Assembly: GCA_019359595.1 (NCBI GenBank) | Contig: JAHHGZ010000024.1 | Coordinates: 1-64,000, forward strand | Reading direction: 5' to 3' | Source of the DNA: Cyanomargarita calcarea GSE-NOS-MK-12-04C | GTDB lineage: Bacteria; Cyanobacteriota; Cyanobacteriia; Cyanobacteriales; Nostocaceae | Length of the DNA: 64,000 bases | Part shown: piece by piece, positions 1 to 8,149 of the stretch | Layout: the number at the start of each line of letters is the position of its first letter | Position numbering within the stretch: position 1 is the first letter of the stretch | Notes under the pieces: generated by a model | Databases searched by the model: none | What the model saw: only the letters and a program-made list of their open reading frames with translations | Told to the model about the DNA's origin: nothing | Translations under genes and position numbers: made by a program

Positions 1-124
1 GTAAGTGAATACCATGCTTTTAATGTAGTGTTTTTAGTTACGTTAGAATTTGTCCACAATCGATACTAAAATTAAATCGGTTTTACCTGGTCGTTTGGGT
101 ATTTCTGCCAAAACTGGATGCTCC

Positions 125-295
125 CTACCTGTCATCGACTGGTGAACAAATTATTGCCGATTTCTTAACGACAGGCAAACTATCAATTAATTCTTCCAAT
201 ACTTGAGTTATTGTCTTATCTTTATCTACTGCATAAGCTCTTAATTTATTCATTCTGCGATCAGATAGTCTTATATCTACTCTACTATTTTTCAT
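125..295 (-). CDS. Small ribbon-helix-helix (RHH) protein next to tnpB
   Basis: A 56-residue basic protein, divergent from tnpB. It begins MKNSRVDIRLSDRRMNKLRAYA, which resembles the beta strand and first helix of CopG/Arc-type RHH DNA-binding proteins or antitoxins. The start at 295 is chosen over the longer start at 379 because the extra 28 residues look non-coding and overlap the tnpB start. The C-terminus may be altered. In the next frame, from about 148 down to 43, the minus strand reads GREHPVLAEIPKRPGKTDL and ends ISIVDKF-like before a stop, which looks coding and suggests a frameshift near 140-150. The function, possibly repression of the neighbouring element, is inferred from position only. 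Confidence 0.5.
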   Translation of the reverse strand: MKNSRVDIRLSDRRMNKLRAYAVDKDKTITQVLEELIDSLPVVKKSAIICSPVDDR

Positions 296-356
296 CCTTT
301 TTGTTGTACAAAATCCGTACTTATATACTATCATATTTACAAGGAGGTAAACACAT

Positions 357-1562
357 ATGCGAGTTTCATACCAGTTCAAACTTAAGCCAACTAAATATCA
401 ATCAACACTAATTGACAACACATTAGATATGTTGCGTTGCCAGTACAATTATCAGTTGGCACAGCGGTTCAACTGGTATGAGCAAAACAGATGTCAAGTA
501 GATAGATGTTCTTTGTTTGTTTGTCACCTTCCTGAATTGAGCGATAAACCTAACCGCTTTAACCAACAAGAGACACTTACTCAACTAAAAAAAGATAGAC
601 CGTGGTACAAAAAGATTCATTCTCAAGTACTACAGGAAGTCCCAAAACGAGTTGAGATTGCCTTTGATAAGTGGTTGGCTGGTGACTCAAACGGTAAGAA
701 ATCTGGTAGACCTAGGTTTAAAGCCGTGGGTCAATACAAGACTTTCACTTATCCACAATTCAAACAACACCACTTTGCAGATAGCAAAATCACGTTGTCC
801 AAGATTGGCGAGGTGAAAGTAATTGTTCATCGTCAAATGCCCGATGTCTTTGAGATCAAAACTGTCTCTGTCACCAAGAAAGCCGACGGCTATTATGTGA
901 CCCTAAGTCTTGATGACAAGACAGTGCCGACAATAAAACCTGATTTCAACCTTGATAATATAGTCGGGATTGACGTTGGCTTAATCGACTTTTACGTAGC
1001 TTCAGACAATAGCAAGATTGTCGCTCCTAAGTTTCTACGCAAAGCAGAACGTAAGCTCAAATCGGCTCAACGTAAAGTTTCCCGCAGAAAGAAAGGAAGC
1101 AACAGACGTAAAAAGGCTATTGCCAAATTAGGTAAGCAACACAAAAAAGTAGCTGATACCCGTAAAGACTTTCACTTCAAAACAGCGAATACACTGCTCA
1201 AAAAATATGATGTTGTTGCTGTTGAAAAATTGAATATCAAGGGGATGGTAAAATCACGATTAGGGAAGAGCATCAACGATGCCGGATGGGCACAATTCAT
1301 AACAATACTGACCAACAAAGCCGTGAATGCTGGTTTGAAAGTTATTGCTGTGAATCCCAATGGCACGTCTCAAGAATGCTCAAATTGTGGTCATAAAGTA
1401 AAAAAAACATTATCTCAAAGAACACATGATTGCCCAGAATGCAAAGTGAGTTTGTGTAGAGATTTGAATGCTTCAATAAACATAAAGAATCGTGGGGCAC
1501 ACGATCTGAAAGCTCAGTTAATGTCCTACGGAGGAGTCACTGAGAAGCCTACACCTGCCTGA
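357..1562 (+). CDS. tnpB: TnpB (IS200/IS605 OrfB) RNA-guided nuclease
   Basis: A 401-residue TnpB-family protein. The split RuvC nuclease is readable: Asp206 in VGIDVGL, Glu290 in VAVEKLNIKGM and Asp369 in CRDLNASIN. A zinc ribbon lies between the last two (Cys341, Cys344, Cys359, Cys362). A basic stretch of about residues 228-265 follows RuvC-I, as usual. A strong ribosome-binding site AAGGAGGT lies 8 bases before the ATG. Known TnpB proteins are RNA-guided DNA endonucleases that use an RNA from the element's 3' end. No tnpA transposase accompanies it here, so any movement would need TnpA from elsewhere. All catalytic residues are intact, so the nuclease may be functional. Confidence 0.93.
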   Translation: MRVSYQFKLKPTKYQSTLIDNTLDMLRCQYNYQLAQRFNWYEQNRCQVDRCSLFVCHLPELSDKPNRFNQQETLTQLKKDRPWYKKIHSQVLQEVPKRVEIAFDKWLAGDSNGKKSGRPRFKAVGQYKTFTYPQFKQHHFADSKITLSKIGEVKVIVHRQMPDVFEIKTVSVTKKADGYYVTLSLDDKTVPTIKPDFNLDNIVGIDVGLIDFYVASDNSKIVAPKFLRKAERKLKSAQRKVSRRKKGSNRRKKAIAKLGKQHKKVADTRKDFHFKTANTLLKKYDVVAVEKLNIKGMVKSRLGKSINDAGWAQFITILTNKAVNAGLKVIAVNPNGTSQECSNCGHKVKKTLSQRTHDCPECKVSLCRDLNASINIKNRGAHDLKAQLMSYGGVTEKPTPA

Positions 1563-1575
1563 AAGGAGGTGTAGG
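1548..1575 (+). other. Hairpin at the 3' end of tnpB (possible omega-RNA / right-end element)
   Basis: CCTACACCT at 1548-1556 pairs perfectly with AGGTGTAGG at 1567-1575. A further CCT/AGG can pair inside the loop around the tnpB stop codon. In IS200/IS605 elements the right end carries subterminal hairpins, and the guide (omega) RNA overlaps the end of tnpB. That this hairpin is part of it is inference. The exact element end is not determined. Confidence 0.5.
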
Positions 1576-1799
1576 TATGTCACTAGAGGTACTTTTGTCC
1601 TGCTTTGTCGGCAACGGATAATTTTGCCAACAAACAATTAACCGCAGATATAGACACGGAGTGGCTTCTTGCAGGGTACACGGATGGACGCAGATGAAAA
1701 AAAACTTTTAATGATAATTATCCGTTACATCCGTTTTATACCCGTTGGTGGAGCTGTTAAAATCCAGATACTTTTCCGTTAAACTATTGACCGACTGAT

Positions 1800-3854
1800 A
1801 TGAAAGAAACTGTCCTAGATGTTCGCAATCTGCAAGTTGAATTTTCCGGTGATGGAAATGCTGTAAAAGCTGTGGATGGTATTTCTTTTCAACTGCAGCG
1901 AGGTGAAACTCTGGGAATAGTAGGAGAGTCGGGAAGCGGAAAGTCAGTTACATCCCTAGCCCTAATGGGTTTGGTGCAGATTCCGGGAAGAGTCAGTGGT
2001 GGTGATATTTTGTTTCGTCCCCAGTCCAATAGCACCCCGCTGAATTTACGGGAGTTACCACAAAAGGAAATGCAGCTCTATCGGGGTGGGGATATTGCAA
2101 TGATTTTTCAAGAACCGATGACATCGCTTAATCCGGTTTTTACCATTGGTTTTCAGCTAACTGAAGCAATTCGGCGACATCAAGATATATCAAAGAGGGA
2201 AGCAAACAAACAAGCGATCGCCCGTCTTCAGGAGGTAAAGCTGCTCCCCAGTGATGAACAAATCAAGCAGCAATATCTTGAAACTCAGAAAGAAATGAGT
2301 GGTAATTCATCAAGCATCAACCAGGAAAAGCTTCTTTCTTTGGTGGAGCAACATAAAGATGCAATCCTGGAACGCTATCCACACGAGCTTTCTGGTGGGC
2401 AATTGCAACGGGTGATGATTGCGATGGCAATTTCTTGCAATCCATTGTTATTGATTGCTGACGAACCCACCACCGCTTTGGATGTGACGGTACAAGCAAC
2501 AATTTTGGAATTGCTGCGGGAGTTGCAAGTTAGCCGTCAGATGGCGATGATTTTTATCACCCACGACTTGGGTCTGATTTCGGAAATTGCGGATAAAGTC
2601 GCGGTGATGTATCGAGGTGAAATTGTCGAATATGGGGAATCTGGACAAATTTTTACCAATCCTCAACATCCATATACTAAAGGTTTGGTTGCTTGTCGCC
2701 CTTCACTCGACAGCCGTCCCCAGAAATTGCTCACCGTTTCTGACTACATGACTGTAGAAGAAGCACCTGGGGGAAAGGTGATAATTCATGCCAAACAACC
2801 GCAACATCCCCCAGAAATTACCCCTGAAGAAATTACCCGCAGGTTAGTAAACCTCAACGCTCAACAGTCGCTATTACAAGTCAGTGATTTAAAAGTAGGT
2901 TTCCCGATTCGTGGGGCGTTCGGCGGTACAAAACGCTACCAAATGGCGGTAAATGGAGTTTCCTTTGATGTGAAACCAGGGGAAACTCTCGGATTGGTGG
3001 GAGAATCAGGTTGCGGTAAAACTACACTTGGGAGAACTTTAATCAGATTAATCGAACCGATGAGCGGTAAGATTATTTTTGAAGGGAGAGATATCACCAA
3101 GCTGACAGGAGAACCGTTACAGAAACTGCGACGGGAAATGCAGATTGTCTTCCAGAACCCTTTTAGTGCCCTCGATCCGCGTTTGAAAGTGGGTGATGCG
3201 GTGATGGAACCGTTAGTGATTCACTCTATTGGGAAGACATCGCGAGAAAGACGCGATCGCGTGGTGAATCTTTTAGAAAGGGTGGGTTTGAGTGCAGATG
3301 CGATTACCCGCTATCCTCACCAATTTTCTGGGGGACAGAGGCAAAGAATTTGTATTGCACGGGCCTTGGCGTTAAATCCCAAGTTTATTATTTGTGATGA
3401 ATCAGTATCAGCACTGGATGTGTCAGTACAGGCACAGGTGCTGAATTTGTTGAAAGAATTACAACACGAGTTTGGACTAACTTATATCTTTATTTCCCAT
3501 GATTTGAGCGTAGTGAAATTTATGAGCGATCGCATTTTGGTAATGAATCGCGGTCAAATCGTCGAACAGGGAACAGCAGAAGAAATCTATTTGAATCCCA
3601 AAGAAGAATATACCAGAAAACTTATCGCTTCAATTCCCACAGGTAGTGCCGAGCGGGTAAAACAGCGGCACGATAAACCCAGTACTTACAAAACTAGGGA
3701 ACAGTTGGAAGATGAGTTGTTGGCGTTATTACGAGGAGATAATGCCAGAGCTTATAGTTTACTTATAGCGCAAACGGCGAAAACCCCAGACCAAACTCCC
3801 GAGTGGATTTTAAAGAAGGTGATTCAAGATTTAGACCGCGATTCTCACGAGTGA
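1800..3854 (+). CDS. Peptide/nickel-type ABC transporter, two ATPase domains fused (DppD-DppF-like)
   Basis: A 684-residue cytoplasmic ATPase that would power an oligopeptide/dipeptide-type importer. There are two complete ABC modules. The first has Walker A GESGSGKS at 42-49, Q-loop MIFQEP near 101, signature LSGGQ at 197 and Walker B LLIADEP near 217. The second has Walker A GESGCGKT at 401, FQNPFSALDP near 451, signature FSGGQ at 509 and Walker B FIICDES near 529. Each half ends with the oligopeptide-transporter C-terminal extension (NPQHPYTKGL near 287; LNPKEEYTRKL in the second half). The first half has an insert of about 30 residues (near 155-185) between Q-loop and signature. No permease or binding-protein genes are adjacent, which is common in cyanobacteria. 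The substrate cannot be read from the sequence. Confidence 0.93.
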   Translation: MKETVLDVRNLQVEFSGDGNAVKAVDGISFQLQRGETLGIVGESGSGKSVTSLALMGLVQIPGRVSGGDILFRPQSNSTPLNLRELPQKEMQLYRGGDIAMIFQEPMTSLNPVFTIGFQLTEAIRRHQDISKREANKQAIARLQEVKLLPSDEQIKQQYLETQKEMSGNSSSINQEKLLSLVEQHKDAILERYPHELSGGQLQRVMIAMAISCNPLLLIADEPTTALDVTVQATILELLRELQVSRQMAMIFITHDLGLISEIADKVAVMYRGEIVEYGESGQIFTNPQHPYTKGLVACRPSLDSRPQKLLTVSDYMTVEEAPGGKVIIHAKQPQHPPEITPEEITRRLVNLNAQQSLLQVSDLKVGFPIRGAFGGTKRYQMAVNGVSFDVKPGETLGLVGESGCGKTTLGRTLIRLIEPMSGKIIFEGRDITKLTGEPLQKLRREMQIVFQNPFSALDPRLKVGDAVMEPLVIHSIGKTSRERRDRVVNLLERVGLSADAITRYPHQFSGGQRQRICIARALALNPKFIICDESVSALDVSVQAQVLNLLKELQHEFGLTYIFISHDLSVVKFMSDRILVMNRGQIVEQGTAEEIYLNPKEEYTRKLIASIPTGSAERVKQRHDKPSTYKTREQLEDELLALLRGDNARAYSLLIAQTAKTPDQTPEWILKKVIQDLDRDSHE

Positions 3855-3873
3855 GCTTTCCTAAGACACCGTT

Positions 3874-4077
3874 TCAGCTTTTCTGATGATTAAAAAATAG
3901 CGATCTCCCTTCGGGACGCCGCGCGAACGCGCATTTCGTCAAATATGGCATAATCAGCGAATGTTGCTGTGAAATGGGGAGGGTTCTCCGTAGACAAGGT
4001 TTAGTGCAGCGGCACAGTTTGACATAATCACTAATTACCTGTTTGGCGATTTCTCTGCTTGTCGTGATGGTATCCAT
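3874..4077 (-). pseudogene. Decayed small gene, possibly XisI-like, interrupted by a palindromic repeat
   Basis: The minus strand opens MDTITTSREIAKQVISDYVKL, which resembles the N-terminus of the cyanobacterial XisI excision-factor family. The frame then degrades: a second frame reads FADYAIFDEMR and, beyond a GC-rich palindromic repeat, a third reads DRYFLIIRKAE. The order fits one gene broken by small indels and the repeat at 3901-3932. No intact product is expected. The XisI link rests on faint resemblance and is tentative; no xisH partner is visible. Confidence 0.3.
3901..3932. repeat. GC-rich palindromic interspersed repeat
   Basis: A short element containing CCCTTCGGGACGCCGCGCG and a GCGCGAACGCGC end. 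A second close copy lies at about 22121-22141. Compact palindromes of this type are scattered through Nostocales genomes. Here it lies inside a decayed reading frame. Confidence 0.6.
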
Positions 4078-4144
4078 TGGCTTATCTCCTTTTTATCCAG
4101 ATTTACAATATGATGTTTCTAGAGCCAGAAACTAGAAACTGAAA

Positions 4145-4528
4145 ATGACAGCATATGCCCTAAATTTACCTGACCAGTTGAAGCATGAAGTTGAGCAATT
4201 AGCCCAGAGTCAGGGTATTTCGCTTGACCAATTTATTCTGTGGGCTGTAACAGAAAAAGTAAGTACCCTCAAAGCATCTTTTCCACAAATTGCTTATCGC
4301 CAGGGGGCAAATGGACAACTTGTGCCAGTCATCAAAGGGACGGGAATTCGGGTGCAGACTGTGGCGATCGCTTCCCAAAAGTGGGGTATGAGTCCAAACC
4401 AGATTGCTAATGAGTATGAGCTTACTGAAGCACAGGTAAGAGAAGCTCTGAGTTTTTATGCAGTAAATAAGGGTCAGATTGACGCGGCGATCGCTTCTGA
4501 GCAATCCTTAGAAATAGCCAATGGTTAA
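4145..4528 (+). CDS. DUF433-family protein, probable antitoxin
   Basis: 127 residues. The first 45 (LPDQLKHEVEQLAQSQGISL) look like a ribbon-helix-helix/HicB-like segment. The rest matches the DUF433 layout, a small helix-turn-helix fold: GTGIRVQTVAIASQKWGMSP followed by EAQVREALSFY. Its last 8 bases overlap the start of the downstream DUF5615 gene, so the two are translationally coupled. In cyanobacteria this order is the usual toxin-antitoxin arrangement, and this protein would be the antitoxin and autorepressor by analogy. Confidence 0.75.
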   Translation: MTAYALNLPDQLKHEVEQLAQSQGISLDQFILWAVTEKVSTLKASFPQIAYRQGANGQLVPVIKGTGIRVQTVAIASQKWGMSPNQIANEYELTEAQVREALSFYAVNKGQIDAAIASEQSLEIANG

Positions 4529-4877
4529 ACTCAAGCTTCATCTGGATGCAGATACCTCCAGTAAATCGCTGCATTCAGCATTGGTGTCTAAAGGGTATGA
4601 TGTCACTCGTACACCAAATGACTGGATGCCCTTGGATGCTAGTGATGAAACTCAATTATTACGGTCAACAGCTCAGGGCAGAACTATCTTTACTTTCAAC
4701 GTGAGAGACTTTGTTGTTCTAGCGCAACAGTATCCTCAACATGGCGGTATTATCCTTGCTGCTCAGAATAGTTGGTCACTTTCAGATTTGATTGCGGCAT
4801 TAGATCGTCTATTGTCTGAGGCAGAAGCAACAGATTGGGTTGGTCAAGTAGATTGGCTCAATCGATGGGGAAAGTAG
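4521..4877 (+). CDS. DUF5615 PIN-like protein, probable toxin
   Basis: 118 residues. The N-terminus KLKLHLDADTSS carries the conserved acidic residues of the DUF5615 PIN-like nuclease fold. TIFTFNVRDFVVLAQQYPQH is the family's second conserved block, with its Asp. It overlaps the DUF433 gene by 8 bases and ends just before a clear terminator, so the pair is a self-contained two-gene operon. RNase activity is inferred from the PIN-like fold. Confidence 0.75.
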   Translation: MVKLKLHLDADTSSKSLHSALVSKGYDVTRTPNDWMPLDASDETQLLRSTAQGRTIFTFNVRDFVVLAQQYPQHGGIILAAQNSWSLSDLIAALDRLLSEAEATDWVGQVDWLNRWGK

Positions 4878-4921
4878 TCATTAAATCAGATTCTTTAGGA
4901 GTGTCAAAATCTCGCATACCT

Positions 4922-4960
4922 AGATTACCGACTTCTTTAAAAAGTCGGTAATCTTATTTT
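4922..4960 (+). terminator. Intrinsic terminator after the DUF433/DUF5615 pair
   Basis: AGATTACCGACTT at 4922-4934 pairs perfectly with AAGTCGGTAATCT at 4942-4954, followed by a T-rich stretch. It also faces the gene arriving from the other strand (ends at 4997), so it may serve both. Related hairpins occur at 15831, 17624 and 48849. Confidence 0.85.
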
Positions 4961-4996
4961 TCATGAATAATTTAAGATTGCTCACGTGACAAAATT

Positions 4997-6004
4997 TTAC
5001 ATAGCGTCTTTCATTTCTATTTGTGTATCAAAATCGTTATTGCGTAACATTTGAAAGCGTTGGTCGGCAGAGTTGCGATCGCTAAACTCTCCAGCCTTCA
5101 CATAATTCTGTCCTTTGAATGTAACAGGAACAGCTTCCGGTACTATTTTACGCACATCTTCAAGGGTATATCTGCTAGTTACTGCAACTAACACGACATA
5201 ACGATTTTGGGTTTTAGCAGCACAAACTCGCTCTAAAACAATCCAAGTTTGTCTATCGACAATACCTGTAGGTTTAAGTTCATTGGCTCGCTGAAATTTT
5301 TTCACCCCTTCTGTTGTATTAGAACCAAAATATCCAGTCGGAGCAAAGTTGATATATCCGGTTTTCTTTAAACACTGCTGTAGATACAACACATCCTGGT
5401 TCTGGTTTGTTTCTTTCAGAATCGGTCTTATTTTGGAAGCAAATTTTTCCACTAGCTTCCAGGTTCTTTCATCTACAATTCCATTTGGTGGGAGCTCATT
5501 ATCTTTTTTGAATCGAATTACAGCGTTCTCTGTTTCTTGACTAAAGGAGTCGCTGAATTGAAGTTTATAATAGCCTATTTTTTTTAAATTCTCTTGTAGC
5601 TGGATAACTGCCAAACCCTTACTTCCTTTTTTAAGAACACCTGGAAAAGCAGTTTTCGACTTTTGGCACCTGAATTTTAGTACTTGTTGAGTTGTATTAC
5701 CAGCAATTCCATCAGCATTAAGTCCGTTTGCTTGTTGAAATTTAATTACAGCACTTTCCGTTGCTGGGCCAAAATTGCCATTTACCTTTACGGAACTATT
5801 TAAATAACCTAACTGTTGCAAACACTTTTGGATATTCGCAACTTCAGGCCCATTATCTGTTTTTTTCAGAGTAACTGCTAAAACTTCACTAGCTAGACTG
5901 AGAATCGCTAAAGAAATTACTGCGGAGCTTAATAACTTTTTCGCATTCAGCCTTTGCAATAAAATGCGATTGGGAACGGCCTTAATATCACGGATGGTTT
6001 CCAT
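4997..6004 (-). CDS. Secreted protein with three peptidoglycan-binding domains and a SPOR-like tail
   Basis: 335 residues. A hydrophobic segment near 26-44 (SSAVISLAILSLASEVLAV) acts as signal or anchor. Three PG_binding_1 repeats follow at about 46-110, 125-185 and 200-258, each with the QxxLxxLGY...FG..T..AV..FQ..N.L...GI pattern. The last 70 residues (NRYVVLVAVTSRYTLEDV onward, then VKAGEFSDRNSADQ) resemble a SPOR fold. It should act in the cell wall and has no visible catalytic domain. It is a paralogue of the gene at 6176-7207 in the same orientation; the 171-base gap suggests separate promoters. Confidence 0.82.
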   Translation of the reverse strand: METIRDIKAVPNRILLQRLNAKKLLSSAVISLAILSLASEVLAVTLKKTDNGPEVANIQKCLQQLGYLNSSVKVNGNFGPATESAVIKFQQANGLNADGIAGNTTQQVLKFRCQKSKTAFPGVLKKGSKGLAVIQLQENLKKIGYYKLQFSDSFSQETENAVIRFKKDNELPPNGIVDERTWKLVEKFASKIRPILKETNQNQDVLYLQQCLKKTGYINFAPTGYFGSNTTEGVKKFQRANELKPTGIVDRQTWIVLERVCAAKTQNRYVVLVAVTSRYTLEDVRKIVPEAVPVTFKGQNYVKAGEFSDRNSADQRFQMLRNNDFDTQIEMKDAM

Positions 6005-6175
6005 ATTTTTTTACTTTTTTGGGTAGATTAATCCGAAAAATACACTATTTACTAGGCAAAGAAATTTCCCAAGTTTTTCACTCAAAATTTTTATCGAATT
6101 TCTGGCACCCAAAAACCCTGATGTACTATTTGTTTATTAACTACACACTGATTGAATCACTTTTCGGAACTGGAC

Positions 6176-7207
6176 TTAAAATCTACCAGTCTTGACGACT
6201 CTGGCATCGAAGCTACGCTCTCGCAACCATTTTGAAAGCTTTTCTGCGGAGTCGAGATCGCGATATTTGCCGGCTTCAATATAACGACCCAATCTAGAAT
6301 CTCTTACAACCGCTTGATTATTTAATCCGGCTTGACTTAGATATGATTGAACCTTGTAGAAAGTTTCATCCTTATCAAGCGGTATGACGACGACATAAGA
6401 CCTGTCATCACGACTTTCCCTGATCCCTAATCTTTGCCATGTTCGTTGGTCTACAATTCCATTACTTGGTAACCCAACAGATAACTGGAAATCACTTACA
6501 GCACGCTTTGTATATTCATCAAAATTACCATCTGCCTGCTCGTTTTTAGAAAAGAATCCTAGTTTTTGCAAAGCCTCCTGAAGCTGTCTGACACTCTCTC
6601 CTCTGGCACCAATCGAGATAGTGGCTCTATCCACAACTCCACCTCTACCGTCAAGTCTGAAGTTGATTTCTTGTAAGGTTCTGAAATCGGCAACACCAGT
6701 CACAGGTAATTGAATTGCTTGTTGAAATCGGATTACCGCTTGCCGAGTTATTGGACCAAAATAGCCTGTTATCCTGTTGGAGTAGTAGCCCAAACTCTGC
6801 AAATTCCGTTGGAGATTCTCAACACTGATACCTGTGCTACCAACTCTCAAGTCCCCACTACTGTAATTGCCACCAGGAATTACCGGAGGTCTTCTAGGGT
6901 TAGGAGGAGGACTAGGAATTCTACCTTGACGACATTTAGATTGCAGTAGTTGTTGAGTTCTTGGCCCCACAGACCCGATTGCGGGTAATCCATTAGCTTG
7001 TTGGAAGCGAGTTATGGCATTCTTGGTCAAAGGTCCCAAATAGCCTGTGACTGGTCCTTTAAAATAACCGAGCCTTTGTAGACATCTTTGAGTATTTCTG
7101 ACGGAACTACTGGTGGGTGCTGCCAAAGCTTGCCCAGGAATATTAACAACGCCAAATGTCAGCGCTATTAATAGAATTACTTTTGCTTGCGTATACATTT
7201 TTTTCAA
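6176..7207 (-). CDS. Secreted protein with three peptidoglycan-binding domains and a SPOR-like tail (paralogue)
   Basis: 343 residues. A classical signal peptide (about 1-29, ending GQALA) is followed by PG_binding_1 repeats at about 36-95, 125-180 and 195-255. A proline-rich linker (PSPPPNPRRPPVIPGG) separates the first two. The C-terminal module (YVVVIPLDKDETFYKVQSYL, then IEAGKYRDLDSAEKL) is SPOR-like. The domain order equals that of its neighbour at 4997-6004, so the two probably arose by tandem duplication. The likely role is non-enzymatic binding in the periplasm or cell wall. Confidence 0.82.
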   Translation of the reverse strand: MKKMYTQAKVILLIALTFGVVNIPGQALAAPTSSSVRNTQRCLQRLGYFKGPVTGYLGPLTKNAITRFQQANGLPAIGSVGPRTQQLLQSKCRQGRIPSPPPNPRRPPVIPGGNYSSGDLRVGSTGISVENLQRNLQSLGYYSNRITGYFGPITRQAVIRFQQAIQLPVTGVADFRTLQEINFRLDGRGGVVDRATISIGARGESVRQLQEALQKLGFFSKNEQADGNFDEYTKRAVSDFQLSVGLPSNGIVDQRTWQRLGIRESRDDRSYVVVIPLDKDETFYKVQSYLSQAGLNNQAVVRDSRLGRYIEAGKYRDLDSAEKLSKWLRERSFDARVVKTGRF

Positions 7208-7606
7208 TTTTCAAAAATTTAAAATCAACTCAGGAACTACTTTCAGGTATTGTAAAGGTAGTACGAACTATCGAAATCGCACAACTTGTACTACTCTCAC
7301 GAAGTCCACCTTCAAGAAGCAAGATATGAGGCGATCGCATAACAAACATTTGCCCTAAAAGTGAATGTTTGCGATTTTTTGAGTGGGCTATTGCTTGATT
7401 GACCGACAAACTTATTATCTAATCATCGGCATCCTAACCCTCTTCCACAGGGAAAGGGGTTGGGGGTGAGGGCAGAGAGAGTCAACTAAGGACTATTGCA
7501 CTTAATTGAAAATCTAATTAAATTACATTTTGATGTAATTATGCAAACCTTTTTGTTACAAATTTGCGTATTACTGCATAACTATTTTACATCCACTCCG
7601 CCAGCC

Positions 7607-7677
7607 AGGGATTAACAAGAGTGCCATTCGATTAGAAATCCCTGTTTCATAGCCAAAGTCCTCTGTCAAATTAGTCA
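7607..7677 (-). repeat. Dispersed repeat, copy A (inverted relative to 13147-13265)
   Basis: Contains AAATCCCTGTTTCATAGCC and CAAAGTCCTCTGTCAAATTA. The reverse complement matches 13147-13265, where AGAGTGACTAATT, GGACTTTGGCTATGA and AGGGATTT occur in the same order. Confidence 0.65.
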
Positions 7678-7728
7678 CTCTAAAACTTATTAGTGATTGA
7701 TACCTATAGAGCAAGATAAATTTATCAT

Positions 7729-7860
7729 CTCTTGCGACTTAAGTATAAACCACATATTTAGAATCTTATAAGTTATGAAAAATACGATGCAATCAAAGCA
7801 TTATTTTTAGTCCATTAAAATGGGCTTGTGCTATTAAACAGAGACTTATAGTCGAATGGC
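7729..7860 (+). repeat. Dispersed repeat, copy A of a ~130-bp family
   Basis: Shares an ordered series of blocks with 34510-34640: GTATAAACCA, ATATTTA, TTATAAGTT, AAAATAC, GCATTATTTTTAGTC, AATGG..CTTGTGC and GACTTATAGTC. It is non-coding in both places. Confidence 0.7.
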
Positions 7861-7885
7861 TATCAGAGGAAGGGATATTTTTTTT

Positions 7886-8027
7886 GGCGTTGCTGAATTG
7901 AGGTATGAATTGCCCTCACCCCCTCTCCCTAGGGAGAGGGGAGCTTTTAATTATTGTTCCCTCTCCCTAGGGGAGAGGGCTAGGGTGAGGGCGGATTTAG
8001 CGATTCATACCCGGAGTCAGCAACGCC
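7886..8027. mobile_element. 142-bp MITE with 11-bp terminal inverted repeats and an 8-T flank on each side
   Basis: The left end GGCGTTGCTGA (7886-7896) is the exact reverse complement of the right end TCAGCAACGCC (8017-8027). Inner repeats GGTATGAAT (7902-7910) and ATTCATACC (8003-8011) also pair, as do the CCCTCACCC/GGGTGAGGG arms. Eight T residues flank both ends in direct orientation (7878-7885 and 8028-8035), consistent with a target-site duplication. It has no coding capacity, so it would need a transposase from elsewhere. Confidence 0.75.
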
Positions 8028-8149
8028 TTTTTTTTAATTGGAATACTCTAAATCTACTCAAAGCTAGGTGAGCAGATGTCTCGATTCTGATAACCTAAGC
8101 CTAGTGGTGTAGTTTCCCTTCACACCCGCTGCGATTAGGAGAATAATTA

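Larger units (their letters stand above)
7208..8149. other. 942-bp gene-free, repeat-rich region
   Basis: Contains a copy of a dispersed repeat (7607-7677), another (7729-7860), a MITE (7886-8027) and a stretch around 7430-7480 of the common ..AACCCTCTTCC..GGGTTGGGGGTGAGGG type. The only long open frame (7856-8071) runs through the MITE and is rejected as a gene. The cheB promoter must lie after about 8030. Confidence 0.7.

Noticed and set aside
7856-8071. 71-codon open frame upstream of cheB
   Set aside because: It runs through both arms of the MITE at 7886-8027; its residues are translated inverted-repeat DNA.
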